Shown: one piece after another, positions 44,431 through 53,061 of the stretch
Numbering within the stretch: position 1 is the stretch's first letter
Layout: each line of letters opens with the position of its first letter
Assembly: GCF_000761545.1 (NCBI RefSeq)
Contig: NZ_JPMY01000029.1
Coordinates: forward strand, 1-64,000
Origin: Pseudomonas sp. ML96
GTDB taxonomy: Bacteria > Pseudomonadota > Gammaproteobacteria > Pseudomonadales > Pseudomonadaceae
DNA length: 64,000 nt
Reading direction: 5' to 3'
Notes under the pieces: generated by a model
Told to the model about the DNA's origin: nothing
The model's database searches: none
The model's input: the letters and a program-made list of their open reading frames with translations, nothing else
Program-made: the position numbers and the translations under genes

Positions 44431-45510
44431 TTAAGCGCTGGTCGCCTGACGCAGGCTTTCGATGATCTTGCGTGCGCGGTTGGCTCCGACGTCGACGTGG
44501 ATGTCGATCATCGGCTTCTCGCCGAAACGGCACATGTTCTGGTACTGCGCTTCGATCACCACTTTGTCTTCGTCGAAGGTCATAGCGGTTTGCTCGATGA
44601 CCTTGGCCTTGACCTCGTCGTGGTTGCTCTCGGGGTTGGTGGCAATCGACCAGAAGTAGTGGCTGGTGGTATCCGTTTCTGGAGTGACCCCATGGAAACC
44701 GCGCATATGGAAGCCGCCACGCTCCGGGTCATTGAGTGACTCGGTGTTGGCGTCAACGGCGCCGGTCCAGATGCGCAGATGGCTGACGTGGAATTCGATT
44801 TCCTGCCAGCGGTCGACGGTGCCCTTGAACGGATAGGCCGCGACATAGGTGGGGGGCGGCGTCGAGTTGGGCATGTGACGTACGACCCTGACCATGCTGT
44901 CGTCGCTTTCTACGGTCATCTTCGCTTCCATGTGAATGGATGCGTTGCCGCCGATGGTGCGCAGGTGCACGTAACCCAGGTGGCTCAAGTCCATCAGGTT
45001 GTCGTGAATCAGCTGGTAGGGTGCGTCGTAGTGATAGACGTCGCCACCGAAGATGTACTTGCCGCTGCTATGCACGTTGTATTCCGGTGGCTCGCAGGTC
45101 GGCTCCGGGTGGGCACTGCTACCGAACCAGATCCATACGATCTGATCTCGTTCACGCACGTGGTACATCGGCACTTTGGCCTTGCTCGGAATCTTGTCCT
45201 GACCAGGAATCTCGATGCATTTTCCGGCGGCATTGAACAAAAGACCGTGGTAGCCGCAGCGCAAGCCTCCACTGTCCAGGGTGCCTGAGGACAGGGGCAG
45301 AGCGCGGTGGCAGCAACGATCTTCCAGCGCCGCCACTGATCCATCTGCCATACGGAACAGCACTACTGGTTTGTTCAGCAGGGTGCGACCAACAGGTTTG
45401 TCATTCAGCTCCCAGCCGAGCGCTGCGACATACCATTGATCAAGTGGGAATTTGGGTAGTGCGGACTGCGAGGACACCTCGTAGGCCAGGTTCTCGTTGG
45501 AAGCATTCAT
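44431..45510 (-). CDS. Rieske aromatic O-demethylase, oxygenase subunit (VanA-like)
   Basis: 359 residues from the ATG at 45510, preceded by GGGAGA; the frame is open to 45609 but that part overlaps the reductase gene. Rieske ligands are CCHRALPLS (Cys-x-His) and CGYHGLLF. The mononuclear iron region is DNLMDLSHLGYVHLRTIGG (Asp and two His). Its length and motifs suit vanillate-type demethylases, but it is distinct from the VanA encoded at 61366-62424, so another methoxy- or dimethoxy-aromatic is the probable substrate. It works with the reductase encoded upstream and is followed by formaldehyde dehydrogenase. Confidence 0.85.
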   Translation of the reverse strand: MNASNENLAYEVSSQSALPKFPLDQWYVAALGWELNDKPVGRTLLNKPVVLFRMADGSVAALEDRCCHRALPLSSGTLDSGGLRCGYHGLLFNAAGKCIEIPGQDKIPSKAKVPMYHVRERDQIVWIWFGSSAHPEPTCEPPEYNVHSSGKYIFGGDVYHYDAPYQLIHDNLMDLSHLGYVHLRTIGGNASIHMEAKMTVESDDSMVRVVRHMPNSTPPPTYVAAYPFKGTVDRWQEIEFHVSHLRIWTGAVDANTESLNDPERGGFHMRGFHGVTPETDTTSHYFWSIATNPESNHDEVKAKVIEQTAMTFDEDKVVIEAQYQNMCRFGEKPMIDIHVDVGANRARKIIESLRQATSA

Positions 45511-45547
45511 GGGCTTCTCCCGGTGTTGGTTTCTTGTGGTTGTCAGA

Positions 45548-46501
45548 TCAGAGGTCGAGGACCAAGCGCGGACTCTTTGAGCGCGAACAGCAAGGAGTAA
45601 ACCGATCATTCGCGGCGTGCTCTTTGTCTGTCATGAACTGGTCACGATGGTCCGGAGTGCCTTGCAGTACGCGGGTGACGCAAGAGCCGCAGATACCCTG
45701 TTCGCAGGAGGTTTCGATCTCGATACCAGCTTCGTCGAGCACCTCGAACACAGTGCGGTCAGCGGGGATGTGGAAGGTTTGGCCTGACTTGGCCAGTTCC
45801 ACTTCGAATGGCTGATCTCCGTCGTGCTCAACCGGGGCAGCGGAGAAGAATTCGCGATGAGTTTGTTCAGCTGGCCAGCCCTGGGCCGCGGCGCTGTTCA
45901 GCACATACTCCATGTAGCCAATGGGGCCGCAGACGTATAGGTGTACGCCTGTCTCAGGCGTGGCCAACACTGCTGGGGCATCGAGCATGGCGGCGGGGGC
46001 CGCAGCGTTGTTGTAAAGCTTCACCTGACTCGCGAACGGTGCCTCGTTCAGCACATCGAGAAAAGCCGCGCTGGCGTTGGCCCGGAAGCTGTAATGCAGC
46101 TCGAAATCCACTCCGCGTTGCGATAGTTCGTAAGCCATCGCCAGCATCGGGGTGATACCAATGCCACCAGCGAAAAGCAGATGCTTCTTGCCTTCTGCCG
46201 CTAGAGGGAAAAGGTTGCGTGGCTCACTGATGGTCAGCGTCTGACCTTGTTCGAGCTGCTCGTGCATAGCTTGGGAGCCACCACGCGACTGCGGATCCTT
46301 GAGCACGCCGATCAGATAGCGGTGGCGTTCCTCTGGGTGGTTACAAAGCGAGTACTGACGAGTAACGCCAGCAGGGGTATGCACATCAATGTGCGCACCA
46401 GCGGAGAACTGTGGCAGCGGCGAGCCATCGAGTGATTGCAGCTCGAAACTGCAGATACCATCGGCCACGAGAACCTTGCGGCTGACTAAAACCTGGAGCA
46501 T
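45548..46501 (-). CDS. oxygenase reductase (VanB-like)
   Basis: 317 residues from the ATG at 46501, preceded by GGAGGGAGA. FMN domain with RQYSLCN near the start, NAD domain with [13 protein letters not shown] and VCGPIGYM, and a C-terminal plant-type [2Fe-2S] ferredoxin with Cys ligands in CEQGICGSC and the final Cys. It takes electrons from NAD(P)H to the Rieske oxygenase. It is the first gene of the O-demethylase operon and divergent from the MarR gene. Confidence 0.88.
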   Translation of the reverse strand: MLQVLVSRKVLVADGICSFELQSLDGSPLPQFSAGAHIDVHTPAGVTRQYSLCNHPEERHRYLIGVLKDPQSRGGSQAMHEQLEQGQTLTISEPRNLFPLAAEGKKHLLFAGGIGITPMLAMAYELSQRGVDFELHYSFRANASAAFLDVLNEAPFASQVKLYNNAAAPAAMLDAPAVLATPETGVHLYVCGPIGYMEYVLNSAAAQGWPAEQTHREFFSAAPVEHDGDQPFEVELAKSGQTFHIPADRTVFEVLDEAGIEIETSCEQGICGSCVTRVLQGTPDHRDQFMTDKEHAANDRFTPCCSRSKSPRLVLDL

Positions 46502-46708
46502 GACTTCTCCCTCCACAGTGAAGTGGTCAAAAAGCAAAAATGGGGTGTTTGGCCGGCTAGATCAGCGCAGCGCTATTTGCCTGGAGGGGAAGGCGGAAGG
46601 GCTATCGAACGGTTCATGACGCTACCTACTCATTGTTTTTATCAGGTCTGGCTGTCGCCTATGATGGCGAGCCATGCACGCAGAGCTTGCTTGACGTTAG
46701 AATTACGC

Positions 46709-46734
46709 CAATTAGTTGCGGTGTCAACTAATTG
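46709..46734. promoter_or_regulatory. MarR-type operator
   Basis: CAATTAGTTG-N6-CAACTAATTG, a perfect 10-base inverted repeat in the gap between the O-demethylase reductase gene and the MarR gene. It is the only strong palindrome in the gap, so is the likely binding site of the MarR encoded at 46770. Confidence 0.75.
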
Positions 46735-46769
46735 CCTCGAACCATTTCCTTCTTAAGGCGCTTTCCTTC

Positions 46770-47240
46770 ATGCCAGAACCCACACAACTGGACCTGAGTC
46801 GCTACGTTCCGGCGATCATCAACCTGATGGCCAACAAGCTCGCGACGGGCGCCTCGCTGTGTTACCGCAAGCATTTCGGTGTGGGAGTGGTGGAGTGGCG
46901 GCTGCTAGCCATGCTCAAGGTGGAAGACAACATCACGGCTAACCGCATGTGCCAAGCCATCGGCCTGGATAAGGGGGCGGTGAGCCGCTCGCTACAGCAA
47001 CTGGAGAAGGCCGGCTACATCAGCAGTCAGGTTGATAGCCAGGATGGACGGCGCAATACCGTAAGCCTCACAGCCGAAGGCCTGGCGCTGCACGATCGCG
47101 TGCTGAAGGTGGCTCTGGAGCGAGAGCGTCGGCTGCTTGGGGGGCTGAGCGAAGGGGAGGTGGACACGTTGATCAACCTGCTCGGGCGGCTGCAGGCGCA
47201 GGTTTCGTACGTGAATGAGTACGATCCGGTAGAGCCCTGA
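46770..47240 (+). CDS. MarR-family regulator of the O-demethylase operon
   Basis: 156 residues from the ATG at 46770; an earlier in-frame ATG at 46716 lies in the operator and is rejected. Winged helix-turn-helix at about 45-115 (WRLLAMLKVEDNITANRMCQAIGLDKGAVSRSLQQLEKAGYI, then DGRRNTVSLTAEG wing). It is divergent from the reductase/oxygenase operon with a perfect palindrome between them, so it probably represses that operon and itself, released by an aromatic acid ligand. Confidence 0.85.
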   Translation: MPEPTQLDLSRYVPAIINLMANKLATGASLCYRKHFGVGVVEWRLLAMLKVEDNITANRMCQAIGLDKGAVSRSLQQLEKAGYISSQVDSQDGRRNTVSLTAEGLALHDRVLKVALERERRLLGGLSEGEVDTLINLLGRLQAQVSYVNEYDPVEP

Positions 47241-47251
47241 GTGAGCCAATT

Positions 47252-47284
47252 CCACTTGGCAATTGCAGATGTGCTGCCAAGTGG
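47252..47284. terminator. hairpin between convergent genes
   Basis: CCACTTGGCA and TGCCAAGTGG are a perfect 10-base pair of arms around a 13-base loop, between the ends of the MarR and FAD monooxygenase genes. It may act in both directions; no long U-run is present. Confidence 0.6.
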
Positions 47285-47301
47285 ACGGCTCCGGAATTTG
47301 A

Positions 47302-48540
47302 TCAGTTGTCGGCGGGTTCCAGCACTGCCCGCAGCAATGCCTGTGCTTCTTCGGTGACACCCTTACGAATCATCTTGGCTGGTAGGCTCGAGTGATCTAG
47401 GAACAGATCGCGCAGGCGATTCAGTGGTGCCGGTACGCCGTGATACATGCGGCCTAGGAAGCGGGCAAAAGCCGTGGTCTGATTGGTGTAGTCAACGCGC
47501 TGGTCATCATAGCGTCGGAGTCCATTTTCCAAAGTCAGGATGTCGGCTAGGTTGGAGCCAGCCAGGTATTTGGCGAGGAAGAAGCCATCCTCAATGGCCA
47601 TGCCGGCTCCGTATGCGGCGTACGGTGAGGTCGGGTGAGCAGCGTCGCCCATGATGGTTACACGACCCTTGGACCACTGCTTCAGCGGCTTACGGTATTT
47701 GACCACCCAGCGGAACAGGTTGTGTTTGGTATCGGTCGCCTCAAGGATCTGCGGCACCGGATACGCGAAGTGTTGGATATGCTCACGCACATAACGAGCC
47801 GGATCGCTGGGCTCGACCTGATCCGCAGCGCACTTCTCAACGAACCACCATTCAAAGCAGTCTCGTCCCTTGTAGCGCAGTGGCGCATAGCCCATTTGCA
47901 CCTGGTGGTCGTGGTGCAGCACGATCTTCTTGCGGTCAGGTCCCTGTAGTTCACACCAGCCGAGCCAGACGGCAATGCCGAGGTGTTTGAGTTCGGATGG
48001 CCCCCAGAGCTGCTCACGGACTTTCGACATGACGCCATCCGCACCTACAACCAGATCGGCGCTGTAGCTTTGGCCATTGTCGAAGTACACGACAACCTCG
48101 TCGCTGTTTTCCTCGTAGCGTTCAAAGCTATGACTGGTGCTGATCATGTCGGCAGGGGCGGCCTCTAGCAGGCGCTCATAGAGCTCTGAGCGCATCATTC
48201 CAGACTGCCAGCCAGTGACGCCGGCCTGCTCCATTAGCTTCATGTCGATGTCAAAGTTGACGCGCACGCGGCCGTCATAGCGGCGGAATTCAGGTAGGCC
48301 TGCGGCGAAGACGTCGTCGATACGTACACCCAGGCTGCGCAGGATCACAATCCCGGTTGCGTTGAGGATGATGGCCCCGCCGAGTGGTTGCAGCTCTGGA
48401 TGGCGCTCAAAGACTTTGACTTGGAATCCTGCTCGATGCAGGGCAAGGCCCGCGAGAATTCCGCCGGGGCCGGCGCCGATAATCGCTACTCGTTTTCCGC
48501 GCTCACCCAGGCTCGTTACGTCGACAGACGTCTTGCTCAT
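47302..48540 (-). CDS. FAD-dependent aromatic hydroxylase 2
   Basis: 412 residues. Class A flavoprotein monooxygenase: GAGPGGILAGLALHRAG (FAD), DLVVGADGVMSKVRE (DG motif) and IMGDAAHPTSPYAAYGAGMAIED (GD motif). It resembles 6-hydroxynicotinate and salicylate hydroxylases in length and motif spacing. It presumably hydroxylates the demethylated phenolic before ring cleavage. A copy of the composite operator and a Crc-type motif lie upstream, and a TetR gene is divergent, so control may be multiple. Confidence 0.85.
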   Translation of the reverse strand: MSKTSVDVTSLGERGKRVAIIGAGPGGILAGLALHRAGFQVKVFERHPELQPLGGAIILNATGIVILRSLGVRIDDVFAAGLPEFRRYDGRVRVNFDIDMKLMEQAGVTGWQSGMMRSELYERLLEAAPADMISTSHSFERYEENSDEVVVYFDNGQSYSADLVVGADGVMSKVREQLWGPSELKHLGIAVWLGWCELQGPDRKKIVLHHDHQVQMGYAPLRYKGRDCFEWWFVEKCAADQVEPSDPARYVREHIQHFAYPVPQILEATDTKHNLFRWVVKYRKPLKQWSKGRVTIMGDAAHPTSPYAAYGAGMAIEDGFFLAKYLAGSNLADILTLENGLRRYDDQRVDYTNQTTAFARFLGRMYHGVPAPLNRLRDLFLDHSSLPAKMIRKGVTEEAQALLRAVLEPADN

Positions 48541-48555
48541 TGCTTACAACCTCGC

Positions 48556-48570
48556 TTGTTCTTGTTGTTT
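48556..48570 (-). promoter_or_regulatory. A-rich Crc/Hfq-type motif before FAD hydroxylase 2
   Basis: On the minus strand reads AAACAACAAGAACAA, 15 bases before the ATG at 48540. Together with the motifs at 20817 and 22075 it is among the best AAnAAnAA runs here. Confidence 0.6.
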
Positions 48571-48630
48571 GGCTGCGGCTAGGACAGCTAGGCAGCCGAC
48601 GTCGAAAACATAAGCCAGTGCCAGGCGCTC

Positions 48631-48674
48631 CCAAAAATCGTGAGTATCACTACTAGGTATCTCGTAGCGAGATA
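48631..48674 (-). promoter_or_regulatory. nod-box-like composite operator, copy 7
   Basis: On the minus strand: TATCTCGCTACGAGATA (48674 to 48658), inside a perfect 21-base palindrome (48656-48676), then after 12 bases ACTCACGATTTTTGG. It lies 90 bases before FAD hydroxylase 2. A TetR site in the same palindrome is an alternative reading, because a TetR gene is divergent. Confidence 0.55.
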
Positions 48675-48833
48675 CCTGGCATCTCGAATATCTATTTGAC
48701 CAATAGTTGCTACTCGGTTAGCGAGAGTGCTTTCCAAGTGGCTGCAGAAACGGGAAGTGAAAGAAGTGAAATTTGATGTAAGCGCTGATAACATTGTGGC
48801 CATGTTCCACTGCTTGGGTCAATGGGGGAGCCG

Positions 48834-49448
48834 ATGAGCTCTGCGCGTAATTACCACCATGGAAATCTGCGTCAGTCGCTGATAGACGCTGCCCTACAGG
48901 TCATTGAGGTCGGCGGCTATCAGGCGCTGTCGTTGCGTGATCTGGCTCAGGCCGTAGGGGTGTCCAGCGCCGCCCCGTATCGTCACTTCCCAGACCGAGA
49001 CGCTTTGTTGCGTGCCTGTGCATGCGAGGGGTTTCGTCGCTTGCTGGATGCTCAGCAGAAGGTCGTTGAGCAGTTCGTTACAGCTGAGAGCAGGGCTCTG
49101 GCTATGTGCCAGGGCTTTCTCGCGTTTGCTGAGGATTTCCCTGGTCTGTTCATCCTGATGTACGACGCAGGGCTGATTCAGCAAGCTGGTGATGAGGATG
49201 AGTTGGGGCAGCTGCTACATCGCGTTTACGACGGTGTTGCGCAGACGCAACGACTAGGGCAGGAGAAGGGCGAGAGCGCCTTATTGCAAGCTAGGGTGAT
49301 TGCCATGTGGTCGACGCTATACGGCTACGCCCGGCTGCGTCAGGGCAACATGCTCAAGAGCTACATGCTTGGCTCGGCCAGCAGGGAGCAGATAGAGCGG
49401 GCAGTGATTGTGGCTGCCACGGGAGTTTATCCACCCGAGATTGATTGA
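48834..49448 (+). CDS. TetR-family regulator
   Basis: 204 residues from the ATG at 48834, with GGGGGAG just upstream; an ATG at 48822 lacks a site. The N-terminal helix-turn-helix (ALQVIEVGGYQALSLRDLAQAVGVSSAAPYRHFPDRDALL) is TetR-like, with a helical ligand domain after about 60 resembling TetR_C_13/WHG-type domains. It is divergent from FAD hydroxylase 2, the likely target besides itself. Confidence 0.82.
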   Translation: MSSARNYHHGNLRQSLIDAALQVIEVGGYQALSLRDLAQAVGVSSAAPYRHFPDRDALLRACACEGFRRLLDAQQKVVEQFVTAESRALAMCQGFLAFAEDFPGLFILMYDAGLIQQAGDEDELGQLLHRVYDGVAQTQRLGQEKGESALLQARVIAMWSTLYGYARLRQGNMLKSYMLGSASREQIERAVIVAATGVYPPEID

Positions 49449-49527
49449 TGGAGCCCTGCGATGCATTGCTTGCAGTTGCTATGCGGCCCCATCAATTTCA
49501 TGGCCTGTAGTATGAACTGTTACTGCG

Positions 49528-51261
49528 TCAGTAGACCTTGCGACCTGCGAAGTAGGTCGACAGCACCTGAGTATCAGCCAGCGATTTTTCGTCCACGCTG
49601 AAAACATCGCGATCAAGGATGCTGAAGTCCGCCAGCTTGCCTTTGGCGAGAGAGCCAATCTGGTGGTCGAGACGCAGTGTCTTCGCGGCGTTCACGGTAT
49701 AGGCATAGAACATCACCTCACGTGTGATGGTTTCGTTGGCATTGAGTACGCCTTTATTGCCCTGGCGAGTGGTGGCCTGGGCGATAGCCAGCCAAGGGTT
49801 GGCTGGAGAAACCGGCCAGTCGCTGGCTCCTGCGATAGTGGCTCCAGCTTTTAACAGGGAGCGAGCTGGGTATTGGTAGTGGTAGGCAAATGCACTGACA
49901 TAGGGTTTCACCATGTCGATGGCGTACTCGTCTGCAGTGGCCCACAACAGTTGCATGGAAGCGATCACATTGAGTTTCTTAAAGCGGGCGAACTCACGAG
50001 GGTGAACCAGCTGTAGGTGGGTGATCGAGTGAGCAATACCGCTGTTTCCGGCTTCGCGAGCTTTTTCAAAGCCATTGAGAGATTCGCGCACAGCACGATC
50101 ACCTACTGCATGGATGTGCATCAACCAGCCACGTTGGTCGACTGCGGTTACCAGCTCGCCGAAGTGCTTTGGATCGATGAGCAGTTCACCTTGCTTGTGG
50201 CTGTTGCTGTACGGGTCAATCAGCGCGGCGCTTTGTGCAGGGAACTCCAACACGCCGTCAGCGAAGATCTTAATGCCGGGTAGAGTCAGGTTGGGCACAC
50301 CTTGGAACTGCTGGCGTACTTTCTCTAGTACTTCCAGATCCGTTGGGCGACTCTTGGGGTTGGCTACCAACAGGGCCGCTACATGGGCACTGAGATGGCC
50401 TTGCTCCGCTAGTGCCTTGTAGCCGGGAAGCACACCGAGGGTCTGTTCAGTTGGCTTGATATCAAATACCGCCTGGCCCGGAGAGGCGTTGGCCGCTGGA
50501 TCCATCCAGCCTGTGACCCCAACGCTGTTGTAGTACCGCACCGCTGCTTGTGCACCCTTCATCAGGGTTGCGGTGTCAATCGGTGGTAGTACGGCGGATA
50601 CCCGATCCCAGCCTGCATCTACTAAGAACCCGCTGGGTTGGCCATTGGGGAGCACGCCGATGGTCCCGCGCTCGGCTTCGGGGAGGCTGGTTAACAGGGC
50701 CTTGTCGATGCCTGCCAGCTGCATCATTCGGGAGTTAACCCATGCGGTATGGTGGTCGCTCCCCATCAGTACCAGCGGCGTGTTCGCCCATTCGCCGTGA
50801 CTGAATCGCTTGCCCAATTCCTCAACTCGCGCCCAGTAGTCGGAGTTCATGCCTTGCACCTGAAGAATGTCAGGACCCAACTGAGCGCTACCATCTTTGC
50901 GCCATTGACGTAGGCGCTCTTCCAGTTGCTCCAGGTCGACGACTTCATCCTTCATATTGGCGGATGACAGCGATAGGCCGCCGTAAACAGCATGTGAGTG
51001 AGTGTCGATAAGCCCTGGCATTACTCGCTTATCGTTCAGGTCCAGTATCTCTGTGCCGCTATCTGCGAGTGCCAAGACTTCTTCATTACTGCCGGTGGCC
51101 AGGATTGAGCCGCCCTGGATCGCCATGGCCTGAACTTGTGGCAGTGTTTGCTCTGCTGTGAAGATCCTCCCGTTTACGAGGATCAGGTCAGCGGCTGCGT
51201 GAGCCGAGAATGTGACCTGCGTTAGGAGGAGGGCGGAGAGGGTGGTGGTGAGTTTTTTCAT
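49528..51261 (-). CDS. exported YtcJ-like amidohydrolase
   Basis: 577 residues from the ATG at 51261 (MKKLTTTLSALLL..), with a signal peptide of about 23 residues (..FSAHAA-ADLIL); an in-frame ATG at 51288 adds a non-signal stretch. Metal motif DTHSHAVYGG, later HAVGDRAVRESL, AHSITHLQLV and GASDWPVSPANPW with the catalytic Asp, and a final ADFSILD. YtcJ-like (amidohydrolase 3) enzymes hydrolyse N-formyl, amide or carbamate bonds. The signal peptide indicates action in the periplasm. Substrate unknown. Confidence 0.82.
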   Translation of the reverse strand: MKKLTTTLSALLLTQVTFSAHAAADLILVNGRIFTAEQTLPQVQAMAIQGGSILATGSNEEVLALADSGTEILDLNDKRVMPGLIDTHSHAVYGGLSLSSANMKDEVVDLEQLEERLRQWRKDGSAQLGPDILQVQGMNSDYWARVEELGKRFSHGEWANTPLVLMGSDHHTAWVNSRMMQLAGIDKALLTSLPEAERGTIGVLPNGQPSGFLVDAGWDRVSAVLPPIDTATLMKGAQAAVRYYNSVGVTGWMDPAANASPGQAVFDIKPTEQTLGVLPGYKALAEQGHLSAHVAALLVANPKSRPTDLEVLEKVRQQFQGVPNLTLPGIKIFADGVLEFPAQSAALIDPYSNSHKQGELLIDPKHFGELVTAVDQRGWLMHIHAVGDRAVRESLNGFEKAREAGNSGIAHSITHLQLVHPREFARFKKLNVIASMQLLWATADEYAIDMVKPYVSAFAYHYQYPARSLLKAGATIAGASDWPVSPANPWLAIAQATTRQGNKGVLNANETITREVMFYAYTVNAAKTLRLDHQIGSLAKGKLADFSILDRDVFSVDEKSLADTQVLSTYFAGRKVY

Positions 51262-51327
51262 GGTTTTTATAGGCTCATGGCGATGCACATCGAGGCAAAG
51301 TGCCTCGATGGTGCTGGTTGTCGTTGG

Positions 51328-52962
51328 TTAGAACGTGAAGCGGTTGAGCGCGTGCTGGAGATCAGCGGAGTTCGCTTGCAAGCTGTCACTTAGGCCGCGA
51401 GTTTGCTCTGCGAAATGAGCGGCCTCTTGTGCCTGAACGGAGGCGGTGGCCAAGTTCTGGTTGATGTCTTCCACTGCTAGTGACTGCTGACGTGTGGCCT
51501 CGGCCACGCTGTGCCCCTGCGTGGTGATCGCTCGAAGTGATGAGACGATGGCCTGCAAGCATTGCCCGGCGAGCTTGGCTTGGTTGACAGTGCGTTCGGA
51601 CAGCTTGTGAGTGTCTCCGATCATCGTTACCGCACTGCCACTGCTAACACGCAACTCACCGATCATCGTCTGGATTTCAGCGGTGGCATCCTGTGTGCGT
51701 TGCGCCAGTAGTCTCACTTCGTCAGCGACTACGGCGAATCCTCGGCCTTGCTCCCCAGCGCGTGCGGCTTCAATGGCAGCGTTGAGTGCGAGAAGGTTGG
51801 TTTGCTCGGCAATCGAACGGACGATGGCCAGCACCGAGCTGATGCGTTCGTTCTGCTCTGCGAGCGAGTGAATGGTATCCACGCCTTGGCTGATGAGCGT
51901 CGACAACGACCCGATTTCATTGAGGGTGAGCTCGACATTCTGCAGACCGTCGAGCGCTTGCAGTTCGGCATTGGCGACTTCCTTGGCCGAGGCTTCGGCA
52001 TTGCCGGCGACGTCCTGGATGCTGTAGGTCACCTCGTTGAGCGCGGTGGCGATCAGGGTGACCTGCTGAGCCTGGAGTTCGCTCTGTGCCCTAGCCGAAG
52101 TTGCATTCTGCTGGATGGTTCGAGCTGCGCCATCTGTGGTGCCTGCAGAAACCAGAATCTCTCCGATCAGGCTGCGCAAGGTCCCGGTGAAATGGTTGAA
52201 GTCCTTAGCCAAGCCGGACAGTTCGTCATGACCATCGGTCGCTAATTGGCGGGTCAGGTCACCATTGCCACGGGAAATCTCAGCCATGGCCTGCACAGTG
52301 TTGCGCAGCGGCTGGGTGATGCTGCGCGAGATCATTGCGGTGACCAGGGTCAACAGCATTGTAATGCCCAGGCCTATGCCGCCCAGTCGGAGCACTTCGC
52401 CCCGGAAGATCGCCTGGATATCGTCGATGTAAGCGCCAGTGCCGAGAATCCAGCCCCAGGGCTCAAATAGAGTGATATAGGAAATCTTGTCGGCCGGCTG
52501 TACTGAACCGGGCTTCGGCCAGCTGTACTCGACGATGCCGTGGCCCAAGGCTTGGGCTACACCCACCATTTCTTGGTTTATCGCGCGGCCCTTCGCATCC
52601 TTGAGGTCGCTGACGTCGCGACCTTCGATCTCGGGATTCGTGGGGTGGAGCAGCATGCGTTGTTGCAGGCTCTGGATGAAGAAATACTCGTTGCCGCCAT
52701 AGCGAAGGCCGCGAATCAACTCGCGAGCCTGGGTCTGTGCCTCTGCACGGCTCAGTTGGCCTTGCTGTTCCAGCTGATGAAAGCGCTGAAGGATGCCGCT
52801 GGTGTTCTCCACTGCAGTTTGGATTTGATAGACCTTGGCGCCATACAGCCCCTCGTGGATCTGGCGCAGGGCCAGTGCCATCAACAGGGCGATGGTCAGC
52901 AGGGCAACGAGCAAAATCAGCCATAGGCGTCGCTCGATGGCGACGTTTCTCAGGATGGACAT
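51328..52962 (-). CDS. methyl-accepting chemotaxis protein with single cache domain
   Basis: 544 residues from the ATG at 52962; an ATG at 53028 is upstream of the clear TM1. TM1 at about 12-30, a periplasmic sCache_2-type domain at about 35-180 (GGNEYFFIQSLQQRMLLHPTNPEIEG, WGWILGTGAYIDDI), TM2 at about 190-210, HAMP and the signalling domain with [34 protein letters not shown]. Senses small organic acids in related receptors. Beside hydrolase genes; it is the second chemoreceptor of the island. Confidence 0.88.
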   Translation of the reverse strand: MSILRNVAIERRLWLILLVALLTIALLMALALRQIHEGLYGAKVYQIQTAVENTSGILQRFHQLEQQGQLSRAEAQTQARELIRGLRYGGNEYFFIQSLQQRMLLHPTNPEIEGRDVSDLKDAKGRAINQEMVGVAQALGHGIVEYSWPKPGSVQPADKISYITLFEPWGWILGTGAYIDDIQAIFRGEVLRLGGIGLGITMLLTLVTAMISRSITQPLRNTVQAMAEISRGNGDLTRQLATDGHDELSGLAKDFNHFTGTLRSLIGEILVSAGTTDGAARTIQQNATSARAQSELQAQQVTLIATALNEVTYSIQDVAGNAEASAKEVANAELQALDGLQNVELTLNEIGSLSTLISQGVDTIHSLAEQNERISSVLAIVRSIAEQTNLLALNAAIEAARAGEQGRGFAVVADEVRLLAQRTQDATAEIQTMIGELRVSSGSAVTMIGDTHKLSERTVNQAKLAGQCLQAIVSSLRAITTQGHSVAEATRQQSLAVEDINQNLATASVQAQEAAHFAEQTRGLSDSLQANSADLQHALNRFTF

Positions 52963-53061
52963 GGCAAGTCTCTCGGTACGGCTCGAGTCGGTGAAAGCAC
53001 AAAGCTTGGGAGGGAAAATTGGGCGCAAACCAAGGAGCGGAGCGCTTGCGCCCTGGCAGCA

